DNA of 64,000 nt from Coprinellus micaceus (Eukaryota > Basidiomycota > Agaricomycetes > Agaricales > Psathyrellaceae): contig OX596337.1 in the NCBI GenBank assembly GCA_951394405.1, positions 3,348,001 through 3,412,000 of the forward strand, given 5' to 3'. The notes below the pieces were generated by a model. That model searched no databases and was not told the origin of the DNA. It was given only the letters and a program-made list of their open reading frames with translations. The position numbers and the translations under genes are program-made. The stretch's first letter is position 1. Every line of letters starts with the position of its first letter. Shown piece by piece: positions 31,011-42,830 of this stretch.

Positions 31011-31111
31011 GATCAATAGTAACAGTCATTTAAAATTAGGTATGTATCCATGTATCTAGTCTATACTAGGTACTGTCGTCGTCATTCATTCGGGTATAAG
31101 TACTGTAGGAA

Positions 31112-32928
31112 TCAATTTATCTGGGAAACATGCACTACAATGTCATGGCGCTTGAATGTGCCATCGCTCCCCTTCACCATATACCCCCACACATCCCAAA
31201 CGATCTTCAAACCAGGTACCCCTTTATAAACTCGGACATAATCCTCCTTCCTGAACTGGTCGCACCTCTCGATTTCCAAATGCTCGACGGGGCAAGAGGC
31301 CTTCGCCCGCTTTTGGAGAAGCTTTACCAGAGAAGTGACAGAATCCCCTTCGTGACTGTCCCTGCCAAAATACATCCGTGGGTGGACGAGTTGGATAGTG
31401 GAGAGGGAAGGGAACATGGGTGAAGCGGGGCGGATTGCGCGCTTTGTGCTACTGGAGTTGTCGGAGGTCCTAAGGGCTGGGTCTTCGGTGAGCTCTTTGA
31501 TGAAACTGGCGAGAGAAGAGTGCTCGAAGACGACCGCCTTTACATTGGGGAAACTGCTGAACGTGTCCCAGTCCCAGGGGGCCATGGCGTCATCGTCCAT
31601 CTCGGCCAAGGCAATCGAGATGAGACGAGCGAAGTCGAAACGTTTTCCGCACTTCTGCACAACTTGGGCGGCAGAAAAGTTCGCTCTCCAGAATGAGAAT
31701 GTTAGGTGATGGCTGCCCACTGAGTCACCTGCTGGGTCCTCGAAGCCAAAGTAGACTTGGTGACCGCCGAAGTGGCTATTCTTGTCGCGACCCGTCAAGC
31801 GCAGGTTGTTAACCCCGGGTTCCTTGAGGCAGGAATCGGCGAACCAGGTCCCGTCGAGGTAGGAAAAGATGGTATCAGCCTCCCCCGACTGTTCGACTAC
31901 GTTTCGGAAGTGAAGCAATACTGACTTTGCGTTGGGGAGCTGGATGGCCTTCATAAATTGGTTGATCAAGTCGTTCTTGTCGTCGAGGTTGAGGTTAATG
32001 AGTTCCGGGAGTATAATTCGAGAAAGCGTGGCCTTCTTCGATTTATCCTGGCGTTCAGGGCTCTCGGCAGAGGGGAGGAACCCAGATAATTCGAGGACTT
32101 CTAAGTGGCTAGCGGTTTTCATCGAGTCTATGAACTCCTTGAGGGAAGGGCGACCAGCGTCAAGAAGGTGGTTGATGAGAACGAGCCGCGTCAGATTGAC
32201 AGAGAATGGGGTTTTGGGCCACAAGACTACACAACGCGAGATCGACAAGGTCTTCGGGAAGGAGTACCGCCATGCAGCAAAGAGGAAGGGAAGACCTCGC
32301 GGCTACCAGAGTAGCAATACAGGGATAGCGATTCAAGGCGGGTCAGTTTCCCAGTGCATTTTGCCGTCGCCTTTTGGAGATGTTTCGACCACTTGCCTGC
32401 CTGATAACCAATGTGGAGGGATCGCATGCGACCCGGCTGGGAAAAGACCTTATCGAGAACCGCATTGTACTTGGATAAAGCCAACTCGTCGTACTTCTTG
32501 TCTGCTCCCATGCCGTCTAGTTTGAGAGATATCGGCGCGTCCTTGGATCGGGATAAGATGCCTAAGGTGTACGCCGGGTTGATGATAGGAAGGTTCGCCC
32601 AAAGAGCTGGACAGTCCAGTGCAACCAACCTCCAGCGACGACAGACAAACGTGACTTGAATCCACTGCCTTTGGTCCTAAGGCGTGAGTGCCGCCTCGGC
32701 GAGCGTCATGAAGATCTTCGAGAGCGTTTCGGCTGGGAGGCGAGAAACATAGGAGACTGCGTTATGGCGCTTCTTCAAGGCGTGAATTTCGCGTTCTACG
32801 TTACGCATGCGCCGATTTATCTTGTCCTGCAGTAGAGAGCCGTCCCTCTCCCCGCCAGCGGGCAGTAACCTGTTCGTTTTCGATGACAACGTCGTGGGAT
32901 GACCGGAATTCGGGGCTTGTGGGGGCAT
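31112..32928 (-). pseudogene. F-box gene with a nonsense codon and a frameshift
   Basis: ATG at 32928 (MPPQAPNSGHPTTL), then a coiled coil (INRRMRNVEREIHALKKRHN) and an F-box (VSYVSRLPAETLSKIFMTLA). A TAG at 32677-32679 interrupts the frame just before DQRQWIQVTFVCRRWRLVAL; both sides are the same frame, and the sister copy reads through with Gly. A frameshift lies near 32230-32260, between FPSSLLHGGTPS and WPKTPFSVNLTRL, where two bases appear to be missing compared with the intact gene at 5.3-7.1 kb. From 32248 to the stop at 31112 the frame is open and the LRR part is well preserved. No GT/AG pair can remove the TAG. Confidence 0.75.
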
Positions 32929-33251
32929 GCGGATTTGCCTGAGGCAGAAGTCAGGATGCTTTGAGTGTATATACGGACCCTTGTACCCGCCTTTAATGAT
33001 AGAGGGTTTCTTGTGTCGTTTTGGACAGAGAACGAGGTGCAGTGTAGAAGACTCGGAAAGAAATGCGATGGGCGTCAGCCTCCAAGTCGGGCTCAACTTG
33101 AACTTCAATGGCAGGAGGCGCTTTGACCAATTCCCACGATCCATCCTGATGTTGGCGCCCAACACAGTAGCGGCGCTTTCCTCCTCATTCCTCGACATAC
33201 GACAACCTTTCACCTTCACCTCGACCAAAAAATACCTCTAAAATTCTCAGA
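32929..33251. promoter_or_regulatory. Spacer between F-box pseudogene and THO-subunit gene
   Basis: 323 bp between divergent start sites. It holds no gene of its own; frames reaching into it start only with non-ATG codons. Confidence 0.4.
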
Positions 33252-34705
33252 ATGACATCTGCGAATCCTATCGAGGAGGACGGCGCCGCACAACGGCCTC
33301 CATCCCCCCCACCACATACCACCTTCGAAGCGCGTGGAATTCTTGTAAGGACCCGTCTCATTGAAGACTGAACATGTTCTGACATCCAAGGACACGAATT
33401 GATCCTCATTCGACGCGTAACATCATTCAATCCATCGGCGAACACGAATCGGCCGAATACAACAGCCTCCCACATTCTCTGCACTCAAGCCTCGAGACTA
33501 CCGAATGCCAGGCTCTCAATCATACAGCCATGTAGCATGGAGTTGCGACGGGAAAAAGCTAGCTGCTGTAGGACCGGATAAGACGACGCGGGTATGGAAT
33601 CCGGACAAAAGTGTGAGTGCATCCTTGGTTTCTCACCTTTTTGCGCTCACGAGGCATTACCCGTAGATTGAGTACCGTTCAGCAACAACCTACTCTGGAG
33701 CACACTCCGAAGACGTCGATTACGTCTCATGGAACCCCACACACCCTGACTTGTTCTGCACGTCAAGTTCAAGAGACCGCAGGATCGTATTCTGGGATGC
33801 ACGACGTGCGTACATCTGACATCATTTCCAGCGGCTCGTTGCTGACATCCGTCCATCCTTTGGCTAGAAAGCCGGAACATCCAAGTTTACCTTTCAAAAT
33901 ACTCCCCCGTTCAGACTTGCTACTCTCCGAATGGTCGCGAGCTCCTCGGTATCTCGGCTACGAACGCGCTCTTCTTCATGAACCTTGGCCGGGATAAGCC
34001 GGAAGACAAGGAGCAATGGAGGTCGTCTGAACGTGAACCAGTATGCAACTGTGGCATTAACCGTCTCGCAACTCGTCTAACATATAACTGCAGAAACTTG
34101 CCTCGATGGCTTTGTGGAACCACGCTGGGACCGGAATCCTCACTGCGCTTCACACAGAGTCCTCAATTCGGGCTATTGAATACCCTTCCCTCGGCCTCCA
34201 TAAAACCTCGCCTGCGCATGTGGGTGGAGTTACCTCTCTGGCGTTGGATCCTCGTGGAAGGTATCTAGCATCGGGAGGTGTGGATTCCATTGTGAATCTG
34301 TTCGACCTGGAGGACTGGATCTCGGCAAAGACCATCACCTCTTGCGAGTGAGGATTATGTCTTAGGCTGCGGCATATTTGACGACTGACTTACCTTCCCT
34401 ACAGACATAGCATCAACTCGATAAGCTTCTCGTCCGACGGCGAGTACCTAGCCATTAGCACGACAGGCTCGTATCTCGAAATTGTAAGCCCCTTCCTCAA
34501 TCTCCCCCTATGCACGGATGTAAACATAACTGACGCAAACCCGCAGTGCGCCACGGAAACGGGCCTCTCTCTTCATCGAGTCTCTACCCCAGCACCAGCA
34601 CCCGTCGTTGCTTGGCATCCATCGCGGTATGTTGTTGCCTACTGCGGTCAGGTTGGAGGGCCTCCTCCGATATCGACGATTAGTATGTTCGGGCTATTGG
34701 AATGA
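33252..34705 (+). CDS. THO complex subunit 3 / Tex1-like WD40 protein
   Basis: WD40 repeats of the THOC3/TEX1 family, part of the THO/TREX complex for mRNP packaging and export. Safe exons are: up to 33612 (SHVAWSCDGKKLAAVGPDKT then TRVWNPDKS), 33667-33805 (SGAHSEDVDYVSWNPTHPDL, RRIVFWDAR), 33868-34040 (YSPVQTCYSPNGRELLG, FFMNLGRDKPEDKEQW), 34094-34347 (HVGGVTSLALDPRGRYLASG), 34405-34483 and 34547-34705 (PAPVVAWHPSRYVVAYCGQV), ending MFGLLE. The 5' end is unclear. Starting at the ATG at 33252, the only phase-keeping path needs exons 33252-33333, a 26-bp exon 33391-33416 and 33466-33612, and the usual RGHxxxVHSVAW turn is altered. The N-terminus may be damaged. Confidence 0.75.
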
Positions 34706-34999
34706 GGGGAATGAGGTCCCGGTCTTTTAACCCCTGTACCTTCCGACAGAGGGGTGGCATGTATAATACGAATTCAGGAGCCCCAACAGGGCTGTCAGCC
34801 TTCAGGGGATGGACGCCCCTATCGCCGCAAGGCGTGAGAGTTATCAGCATAAAGGCCGAGCCCACTGCGCCCTTCTTCCCGGACCACCATCATCTACCGC
34901 CTTTCACTCTGTGCCCCGCGATACCGTACTAGAATCCTTAAGCGAGTACGCCTTCTTACAATCCGACCCTGACGGTCCAAGACATGATGCTATGCATAG

Positions 35000-36764
35000 A
35001 TTCTTGGAAAGCCTACACAATCTGAATGGAAGGCCCACGAAGTTGCATTCTCTGGGGCTACAAACAGGTTATTAATCGCAGAGGAGGACACAGATGCCTC
35101 ATACCTGTGCGATAAAATCGCCTTGCGTATTTTGGACCTAGAGCACGAAACGCGGGTCTTGAAGACCCGTCAAAACGCGATAGCCTCCTTCACCTGCCGT
35201 CTGCCTCTTGAGACACTCTCAAAAATCTTCCTGGCCCTCAGGGACAACTTGGAGGACTATCGCGAGTGGATCAAGGCAACCCATGTTTATCGACACTGGA
35301 GGAGAGTTGCTCAGGACTGTGCCACCCTCTGGACACACCTTCCGATCCTCAACGCAGTGTTCACCGAAACCATCCTTCCCTTCACGAAGAACGCCCCGAT
35401 CTTGGTTCATCTCGATGGTGTGACAAGAGAATATAGGGAAGTTCTTCAAGAACCTTTCAACCCGGGATCCATTGGGCTTGTCCTTAACTCAGACGAATGC
35501 GAGCTTAGCGAAGCCTTCTCCAACCGGATCGAAGCGGCCCCTCTGCTCAAGGAACTGTTCATTGCTTGTCGGGGAGCAAATTATCGCGGAGAAGAACTGC
35601 GTCTTCATGTTCTCAAGACATTTGGAGCGCCGTCCTTGGAAAGGATCGAACTCTCCTATTGCAGCCTGCCATGGTCTCATATTCCATTTAGTCCCAGTTT
35701 AGGCACCCTTCTTCTCGCAACCGACTTAGATCTCCATCGCCTAACGGCCTCGCAGTTCCTACAGACGATTGGGTCGCTCCCCAATCTTCACCTCCTCTAC
35801 CTGTCTGGATTCCTACCTCCTGACAATCAAACACTTGGGTCAGCGCACGCCCTTACTTTCCGGCCAACCGTCACGCTAGGACTGAAGCAACTGTATCTAG
35901 CTGACACTGTGCCAAACGTGAACCAGTTCTTGCAGCTCTCCAAATTTCAAACGTTGTTGAAATCACCCTTGAGTTTAACGGGCCTGTTCAATGACCTGAA
36001 CTGGTCGGCGAACTACTATCCAAAGCAGCTAGGGTGGATTTGATTCTTTCCCAATGAAGCGCCGAGTGAACCATATATCCGTCGAAGGAGGCGGAACCGC
36101 CCCGCAAGAAATTCATTTCTGCATCGAATGTCCGTTACAGGATGGCTTGAATCTCCGGTTCGATCTGACGATCTGCCTCCCATTTCAACCTCTTTACCTG
36201 GGCCATGTCGGCCTCTTTCGCGAGTTTCGCAAAGAGCTCGACTTGACACTCGTCTTGACTCTTCACTTGCGTCATGATACTTTGTACGTCAACGACATCA
36301 CCCTTGGATACAGCCGGTCCACCAAAATCCGAGACGTCGTCGTGGAACGCAGCTTAGCTTCTCTCGCAGGACTGACCAAAGCCTTGTCCGAGGTCCCAGC
36401 TTTCGCTAGCCCGAAGTCGAGCGACTAAACCCCCTCGACGCCATTATTCCCATCCTTGAATCAGATATGCTTTCGCTCCTTGGATCTGGGGTGGACCCGG
36501 CTTGGTTGGAGACAGCGCCTCCTTCCCGCTTTGTCGAACATCTTTCAAAAACGAGCGGATGGCATTACCACCCTGCTTCCTCACCCGCTTCTCCGTATCC
36601 TCGACTAGATGGCTGGGTTCCTGGTGGTGGTATACCCGATCCTACAGCTTAAGTTCGGGTCGTGCAGAGTGATCGATTCGGAGGGACTCCCGCAGGTGCA
36701 ACTTACCTACGAGGAGCCGATTACTCAAGAGACTATTGTCCACGGCCGTCGCTTGCCATGGTGA
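35000..36764 (+). pseudogene. F-box gene with frameshifts
   Basis: Fourth F-box copy, on the plus strand. The N-terminal part reads GATNRLLIAEE, a coiled coil (LRILDLEHETRVLKTRQNAI), the F-box (SFTCRLPLETLSKIFLALRD) and WIKATHVYRHWRR, then LRRs. The frame stops at 36043. Shifting by one base there continues the family (FDSFPMKRRVNHIS to LASLAGLTKALSEVPAF, ending 36428). Further shifts lead through LDAIIPILESD to the C-terminal end GLPQVQLTYEEPITQETIVH with a stop at 36764. I found no splice sites joining these pieces. A start codon in frame was not found either; an upstream exon may exist. Confidence 0.65.
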
Positions 36765-36867
36765 GATAAGGTCTTTGTTGTGTTGGGTCCGTGTTGGGGC
36801 GAGGCCCCTGGCATTGGGCAGTAGAAAGTGTCTGCGCTCCGTTTGGACAATATATAGTCGTCATGAA

Positions 36868-38113
36868 CACTGTGTACGCCACCCCAGGGGAAATTCCCTA
36901 GGTCGATCCCCCGGCAAACTGGGAAAGATCCCTCGGCAATCGGGGTGTTATCCCCCGGCAAACGGGAGATAATCCCTCGAAACGGGGGAAATGGGTCCGG
37001 GGGATTATCAGGGTATAATCCCCCGGACATTTGCAACACATCCCCCGGCAGGTCCCTGGCGAGCACAGGGGGATTTTTGCTCGGCCGTCATACGGATGGA
37101 CGGGGAAATTCTCCTTGGGGGTACGGGGGATTATTCCTTGGTCCGGGGGGATTTCACTCAGTTGGCGGGGGACCATTGGGGGATATGGGCGCGTAATAGC
37201 AGGGGTAATGATTGAACGAGCGGGGTAGTAGTACAGGGCGAGATAATATATATTTGAAAGCACGGTCAATGGTAGAGTACAGTGCCCCAAGGCGATGGAG
37301 CGGTAGTATGTTCAGTGGTACAACGCCCATTCACAAGTGACACGAACACTAACTAACATCGGAAGCTTGGACCACCACCAGCCTCCGAGTCGATATCCCG
37401 TGGATAGAACTGCTCAAGTCAGTAACAAAATAAAGTCTGAGCAGCTAGCATGACCAACCGTATGCCAGTCAAAGGCGGGGAATCGGGGCACCTCGAGCGA
37501 ATCTACAAGGGGAGACGATTGGGAGGTTAGGACCACGGGCAGGCCAGCTACACTGAATTGACTCACCAAAGCCCTTGGTCTGAGATTGTGGGGACGGGGG
37601 AGCAAATGGGTGGGGCGATGTGCACGGCGATGGCTGACAGGCATCGTGTTCGTTATAAGCATCACTGCTCGATCATCGGAGGCGGCCTGGTCCTGCAACT
37701 GCAGTCGGTCAGCCGCTCGCCCTTTATGGGCTCTCAGCCGAAGCATGATTTCGCGCTAAGTCCCACCTCACCTTGTACAGCGCCCCTCGAGAGCAAAATT
37801 CGGGCTATTTAAATGACTGGGAATTCAGCGAGATGCACGGACACACACATTATTCTGTAAGATATACCCAACGCACCACACTGAGCTTGATAAACGTGTA
37901 TGGGGTATGCCTTGTGCAAATCCCCTGGCCGATTGGGCGAAAATTCCCCGCCAGGGCCTGGGAATTAAACCCCGTTGAGCGAGGAAATATCCCCCGCCTT
38001 CGAACCGAGAGAATTTCCCCTGCTCATCAATCGACCGATCGGAGGCTTCCCTAGGCACTTCCCCCGTCCGGGGGATGTCTGAGGAAAAATCCCCCGTGGC
38101 GACCTACACAGTG
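36868..38113. mobile_element. CACTG-ended element with GC-rich subterminal repeats
   Basis: The ends are inverted: CACTGTGTACGCCAC at 36868 versus, on the other strand from 38113, CACTGTGTAGGTCGCCAC. Inside each end a motif ATCCCCCGG (or its complement CCGGGGGAT) recurs: about six copies in 36905-37160 and two to three, partly diverged, in 37990-38095. CACTR termini with dense subterminal motifs are typical of CACTA/En-Spm elements. No matching 3-bp target duplication is present (GAA left, CGA right). The 650-bp middle has no transposase; a minus-strand set of short frames (37360-37746) with possible splice sites is unrecognised. Probably a non-autonomous derivative. Confidence 0.6.
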
Positions 38114-39241
38114 CGAAGCATTGTTCAACCCCGTTGGATATACATAGCAAGATTGACTTGGAACCTGCCTTTTGGATGTCTATAGTCATGAGCTCCGGTC
38201 ACGACTTCAAGTTGCCCGCATCGAGTGTGAGAATGTGTCAAAGCGAACAAAAAGCAGGGAGGGGGCCTCTGGATTTCGCGCTGAACCAAGTGCTACAAAA
38301 GCGTACAGATGCGCAACACCCCATCCACGACGTTAAAGTCGTCGGGTGCTGGGACATGGTAGGGTTGGATTATGATATAATCGGAACTGCCGCAGCCAAA
38401 ATTCAATTCATTGGAGGGGAGATCTCGTCCTAGGGGTTACAAGGGGATGAATGGTGAGGCGGTATCATTGCTTGATTGCGTTATACTACGTTGCGGGAAA
38501 TGTAGATATGGACGTATGCGAAGAGAATAAAGTGTGGTTGCTTTCCTGAGCTACTGGAAGGTTGGCCCGGATCTCACCGCCAAAGCATGATAAACAGCAG
38601 AAGGGGAGCAACAGGAAGAAGGGCTATAGAAAGAGGATGGTACTTAATCTCGATGGATTCTTGGACTAAAGCGTATTAGGCGTAGGCGATAGCAGTAGAA
38701 GCGAAGAAACAGGGGAGCATAGATGTAGAGCATAGGGGGTGTGGTGAGCTAGTACGATATTAGAGTCTGAGAACCAGGGGTATGTATTAGTAACGGACAG
38801 TCGATGCCGAAAAGAGAAGAACGTAGGGTTGGGTGGTAGATCGGAGAATAGATAACTAGGGCTAGAAGTGGAGACTGATTGCAAAATTCGTTAGGTTCAG
38901 AGATGGAGAAGGGGAACAATGCTTGGTGGGTCTATAGTCGATGATTGAGGGCGAGTGCAAGAAACGAATCGGGGCCATACTGGTGTTCATGAAGTGAAAG
39001 CGATGTGGGATGTATGATGCAATGAGGAGAGCAGGGTATGCTGGATGAGAGCAAAAGCGTGATGTATGGTGCAGCGAGAAGAACAAGAAATGTGAGCGGA
39101 GAGCAAAGGCACGAAGATGCAATGAGAACGTCAAGGAATTCGAGATGAGAGCAAGGGCATGACAAGTAACTAGGACGCAGAGAGAATAGGCTTAGCAAAG
39201 GATGCCACGAAAACCAGAATTTGAAGTCAAAAATATACTCA
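38114..39241. other. Spacer downstream of the membrane-protein gene
   Basis: 1.1 kb, purine-rich on the plus strand, without a credible gene. It includes the 3' UTR of the minus-strand membrane-protein gene and a degenerate tandem repeat at 39010-39162. Confidence 0.45.
39010..39162. repeat. Degenerate tandem repeat, three units of about 50 bp
   Basis: Three adjacent imperfect units share the pattern GATGCAATGAG...GAGAGCAAAGGCATG. The unit ends GAGAGCAAAAGCGTG, GAGAGCAAAGGCACG and GAGAGCAAGGGCATG are the best preserved part. Confidence 0.5.
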
Positions 39242-42200
39242 TCAGTACGCATTGAACGGATATGCTTGAGGTATATCATCACCCGTAGAAGGGGGCCTAA
39301 TCACAAGCTTCGGCAGAACCTCCGTCTTCCTCAAGATAGCCCGTTGTTTGCTGGTCTCGGACCGAGCAAGCTTCAAGGGCTTCACGCCCCGCAGGGGTCC
39401 CATAGCTTGGTCTTCCTCCTGGTCGGCGAGGGCGCTCTCGTCCTGAACCTCGGCGGCCGACACTATCGTCTTCCTCACCTTTTGCCTCTTGCCGAGCGTC
39501 AACGGCCGGATGCTGGCACGGTGACCGCCCTTGCCATCGCTGAACTCGCCACTCTCTCGGCTCGAAATGCTCTTAATACTGTTGGTGTCCTTGTCCTGTA
39601 AAAGCGTGAGCTGGCGCAGTCCCTGGTCTTTGCCAGAGGCGGAGTCCCTGTTCCCGTTGCTCTTGATCTTCAACTTCTTCAGACTCGCCTTGGGAATCAA
39701 GGGCTGGACAGCACGAGTTGACAATTGGGTGACTGAATGCCTTGCAGACCGGGGAGCGTCCTCAGTTGATTCGGTCACGACAGTAGTCGTCATGGTCGTA
39801 ACGTTCTCCGAGCGGATGTAGACGATGCTGGAACGCTTGCTAGTTTTTGGCATGGGGGGAGCGGGTGAGCGAGAGAGCTTGCCGGTGACGGTGTTGGGAG
39901 GGGTGCTATGAGCCTCAGGGTTCTGTTGCAGCTCGGCTTCGAATTCCTCGAAGAGGGTCTCGGTGGAAGCAACGGAAGGGGGGACGAGAGTCATCGAGGA
40001 GCGTGCAGAAACGGGAACATCAACCTGGAGGTCCTTGGCCCACGCAGACGAAGCGGGGCTTAATTGAACGGTGGGTGGCGCATTATCGAGGTGAGAGATG
40101 TTGTTTGGGAGGGCTTCAGCGCCGAAGACGGTGTTGTGGTATCCGAGATCGACGTTGCTAGGAACGGTCATGTAGTGCCCGACTTTGTTCTCGATGGCGC
40201 CGCGGATGTCGGCGCTCCAGTTTGTCAAGGACTGTAGACCCTCCTTGCCCAAGCTAAGACTAGGAAGACTGAAGTGATTTTTCATGTGGAATTCCTTCTT
40301 GGCCCGGGCACCGCGCTTGTTATTCACCGGGGTCGAGTGGATCTCGGGGGACGAGAAGTCATCTCCAAACTCCCTGTCTTTCTTCATCGCCTTCTTTCCC
40401 TTGTGCTTACTCCAAGTGCCAGGAGCAGAGGGGCTGTCTTGACGGATCTTCATGTCGTCGCCGACCTTGAGTCCTGGAACAAGCAACGGGAGAACGCCAG
40501 CAGAGAGTTCGTCGATTTCGTTGCCGTTGTCAACGGCGTTGAATGAATATCCAGATGAAAATGACTTGTTCTGGGGCTGGGCCTGGCGCGCGGCGCGGAC
40601 GCTGGGCGGGGTAGGCGGCAAGGGGAATGGCGGGGGAGGGCTGATGTCATTGAGGCTGCTGCCGATGGGCGTCAGGGGACCGCTGAACGAAGTGGTGATA
40701 GAGCGTGTGCGAAGATGACTGGTCGATTTATGGACATCCGTACCGCTGGCGTTCACCACGGCCTCGTCCTTCAGCTCTTGTTTCTCCGAGTTGCCTCCTG
40801 GGGATACGGCGATGGTCTGAGCGAGGGCGGAGTAGTGCCGTTGCGCGTACATAATCTTCGTCGAATGGCTCTCCTCCGAGACACTCTTACTTGAGGGGCG
40901 GGACCTCCGCTTGGACGAGGGAAGGCGACCGAACTCGGCGCTGGTTTCTGAGTGGGAGCGGCTATGTGTGGTGATGTGGACAGTCTTGAGAGAATCTCCA
41001 AGGAGGCGTACGGGAGTAGCAGAGCGGTTCTCGGGTTCGAGTTCCTCGGTGGGAATGACTGAGAGCTGGGGTTTGGGCTCGAGCATGGACATCGCCCGGC
41101 TGAACTTGCTCTTTCTATCGACAGCGTTTCCATTTGTGATCCACACATCTCCGCTACGACGGCCTTCCACGACGGTGGGAGAACTGCTCATGCTACGCTT
41201 GTGCTCATGAGGCCACTTATACTGAGGCGGGAGAAGCTCGGAAGGAGCGGTGCTGAGGCGCTTGGAAGTAGCGGCGGGCCCACGCTCAACACGATCGAAC
41301 AGGCCGGCGGGAACGGGTAAGGGAGACTTGAAGATGAGGTTGAGCGCCAACAAGGGGGACGAAATCGTGACTGAAAGGACGTAAAGAACATAGATGGCGG
41401 TAGCAGGTGTACCCCGTGTGGCAAGCGTGACTACGTATGGAAGGGAAAAGGCCTAGATGAGATTCGTTAGGGTGTGATAATATGGGATGCGAATAGACGA
41501 CGTACCAGAGGCAGCCAAACAGAAACTGACCAACCAATTATATGACGAAACGAAATGCTCACTTCGGCACCCTCAGGTGCGGCGAGGGAGTCGAGGGAAC
41601 CTTGAGACTTGTCGTGAGGATCGAATCCATACCCACCAAGGACCTTAGCGGTTGCGAGCGCTGGGGTGGTGGGGCGAGAGTCAACGGCTAGGTGATCCAT
41701 AATGCTGGGGCTGCGGAATGAAGCGCCGTCGTGACTGGGAGGGAACGACCAGGCGGGGGATGTGGTGTGCGACCCATTGGTGGAAGTAAGCCAAGAGCAT
41801 TGAGAGTCGAACCGGCCGCGAGGGGTGTTGGGAGTCAGAGGAAGGTCTCGTCTGAATGGGTCAGGGTCCGAGTCGGCGAGGGTGGAAGTGCCATATGATG
41901 AAGGAAGGGGAGGAACTGGAGGAGCAAGCTGATCGCACCAGAACGATGACTTGAGGGGGGCAGAGCCAGAATGAGCTTTCTGAGGCTTTCCATAGCTGCG
42001 GACGGACGCGACGGCGGTCTGATGAGTGGAGAACGACCACTGCGAGACTGAGTTGCGCTGCGATCCGCCGTTCGAGGTGACCCAGGAAGCACCGTCTTTG
42101 ATTGCGTCTATGTCTTCTGTGGCGAAAGAAGGGCGTCGCTGTTCCCTGACCGGCGGCCAAAGGTCATTCTCGTCCTCGTTCAAAGCCGCGAGGTTGCGCT

Positions 42201-42830
42201 TGATCGCGTACAAGGTGGAGAAGAGGGTGATGAAAACGGCCATGGTAAGGAGGGCGTTGGTGACACTATAGGCGGCCAGGCCGAGGAAAAGGCTGTTCAC
42301 TCCCGCTCCTGACATCACGCCAGCCAGAGCGGTGGACGTCACTGTTAGGAGCAGAACTGGCGCCCAAACCATCCAATGAGTCTTTCCAAAAGACAGTGAA
42401 CGTCCCATCCTGACGTGAAGGAGAGTGAGGGCAGCGACCACGAAAAGGCATCCTTGTCTAGTCGTCATGAAGAGCCAAAGTCGGGCAGCGGAAAGAGGAT
42501 CATTGGCGATGGGGGCCCCCGTGGGGCCTGACGTGGCTTCCGACACGACATGCCATACGAATACAATGAGGGCAATGATGTCAAAGCCTGCGACCCAAAG
42601 GTGGCCCTTGTCTGCCGGGGCGAGCAAACGGAATGCTGGAAGACCGAATTCCGACTAGTAGATTCGAGGTTAGTTGTGTCACAAGAACACATGAAATAAA
42701 TCCCTACCGGTGAAACCCGTCTACTCAATGGCCCAGGGGGAAGAATTGGCAGTATAATTCGTAGAATAACATAGACCGAAGAGAAGAAAGACAAGAATGC
42801 GAGCACGAGAGCGAGGATGAGAGGGATCAT
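39242..42830 (-). CDS. Large multi-pass membrane protein, function unknown
   Basis: Three exons (42830-42708, 42654-41506, 41452-39242) encode 1,160 residues. The start is a hydrophobic helix (MIPLILALVLAFLSFFSSVY). Further likely membrane helices are WVAGFDIIALIVFVWHVVS, LWLFMTTRQGCLFVVAALTL, MVWAPVLLLTVTSTALAGVM and LGLAAYSVTNALLTMAVFIT within the first 185 residues. Two more follow near residues 375-430 (IIGWSVSVWLPLAFSLPYVV and AIYVLYVLSVTISSPLLALN), seven in all. A roughly 190-residue Ser/Pro-rich loop lies between helices 5 and 6, and a 700-residue basic, Ser/Thr-rich tail follows helix 7. I do not recognise the family; the layout suggests a membrane sensor or scaffold. Both introns are phase 0. 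Confidence 0.75.

Noticed and set aside
32209..32260. A 41-bp intron (GTACTC...GTGTAG) that would repair the F-box frame
   Set aside because: Too short for this genome, and the homologous bases in the intact copy at 5.3-7.1 kb are coding, so a frameshift is the better reading.
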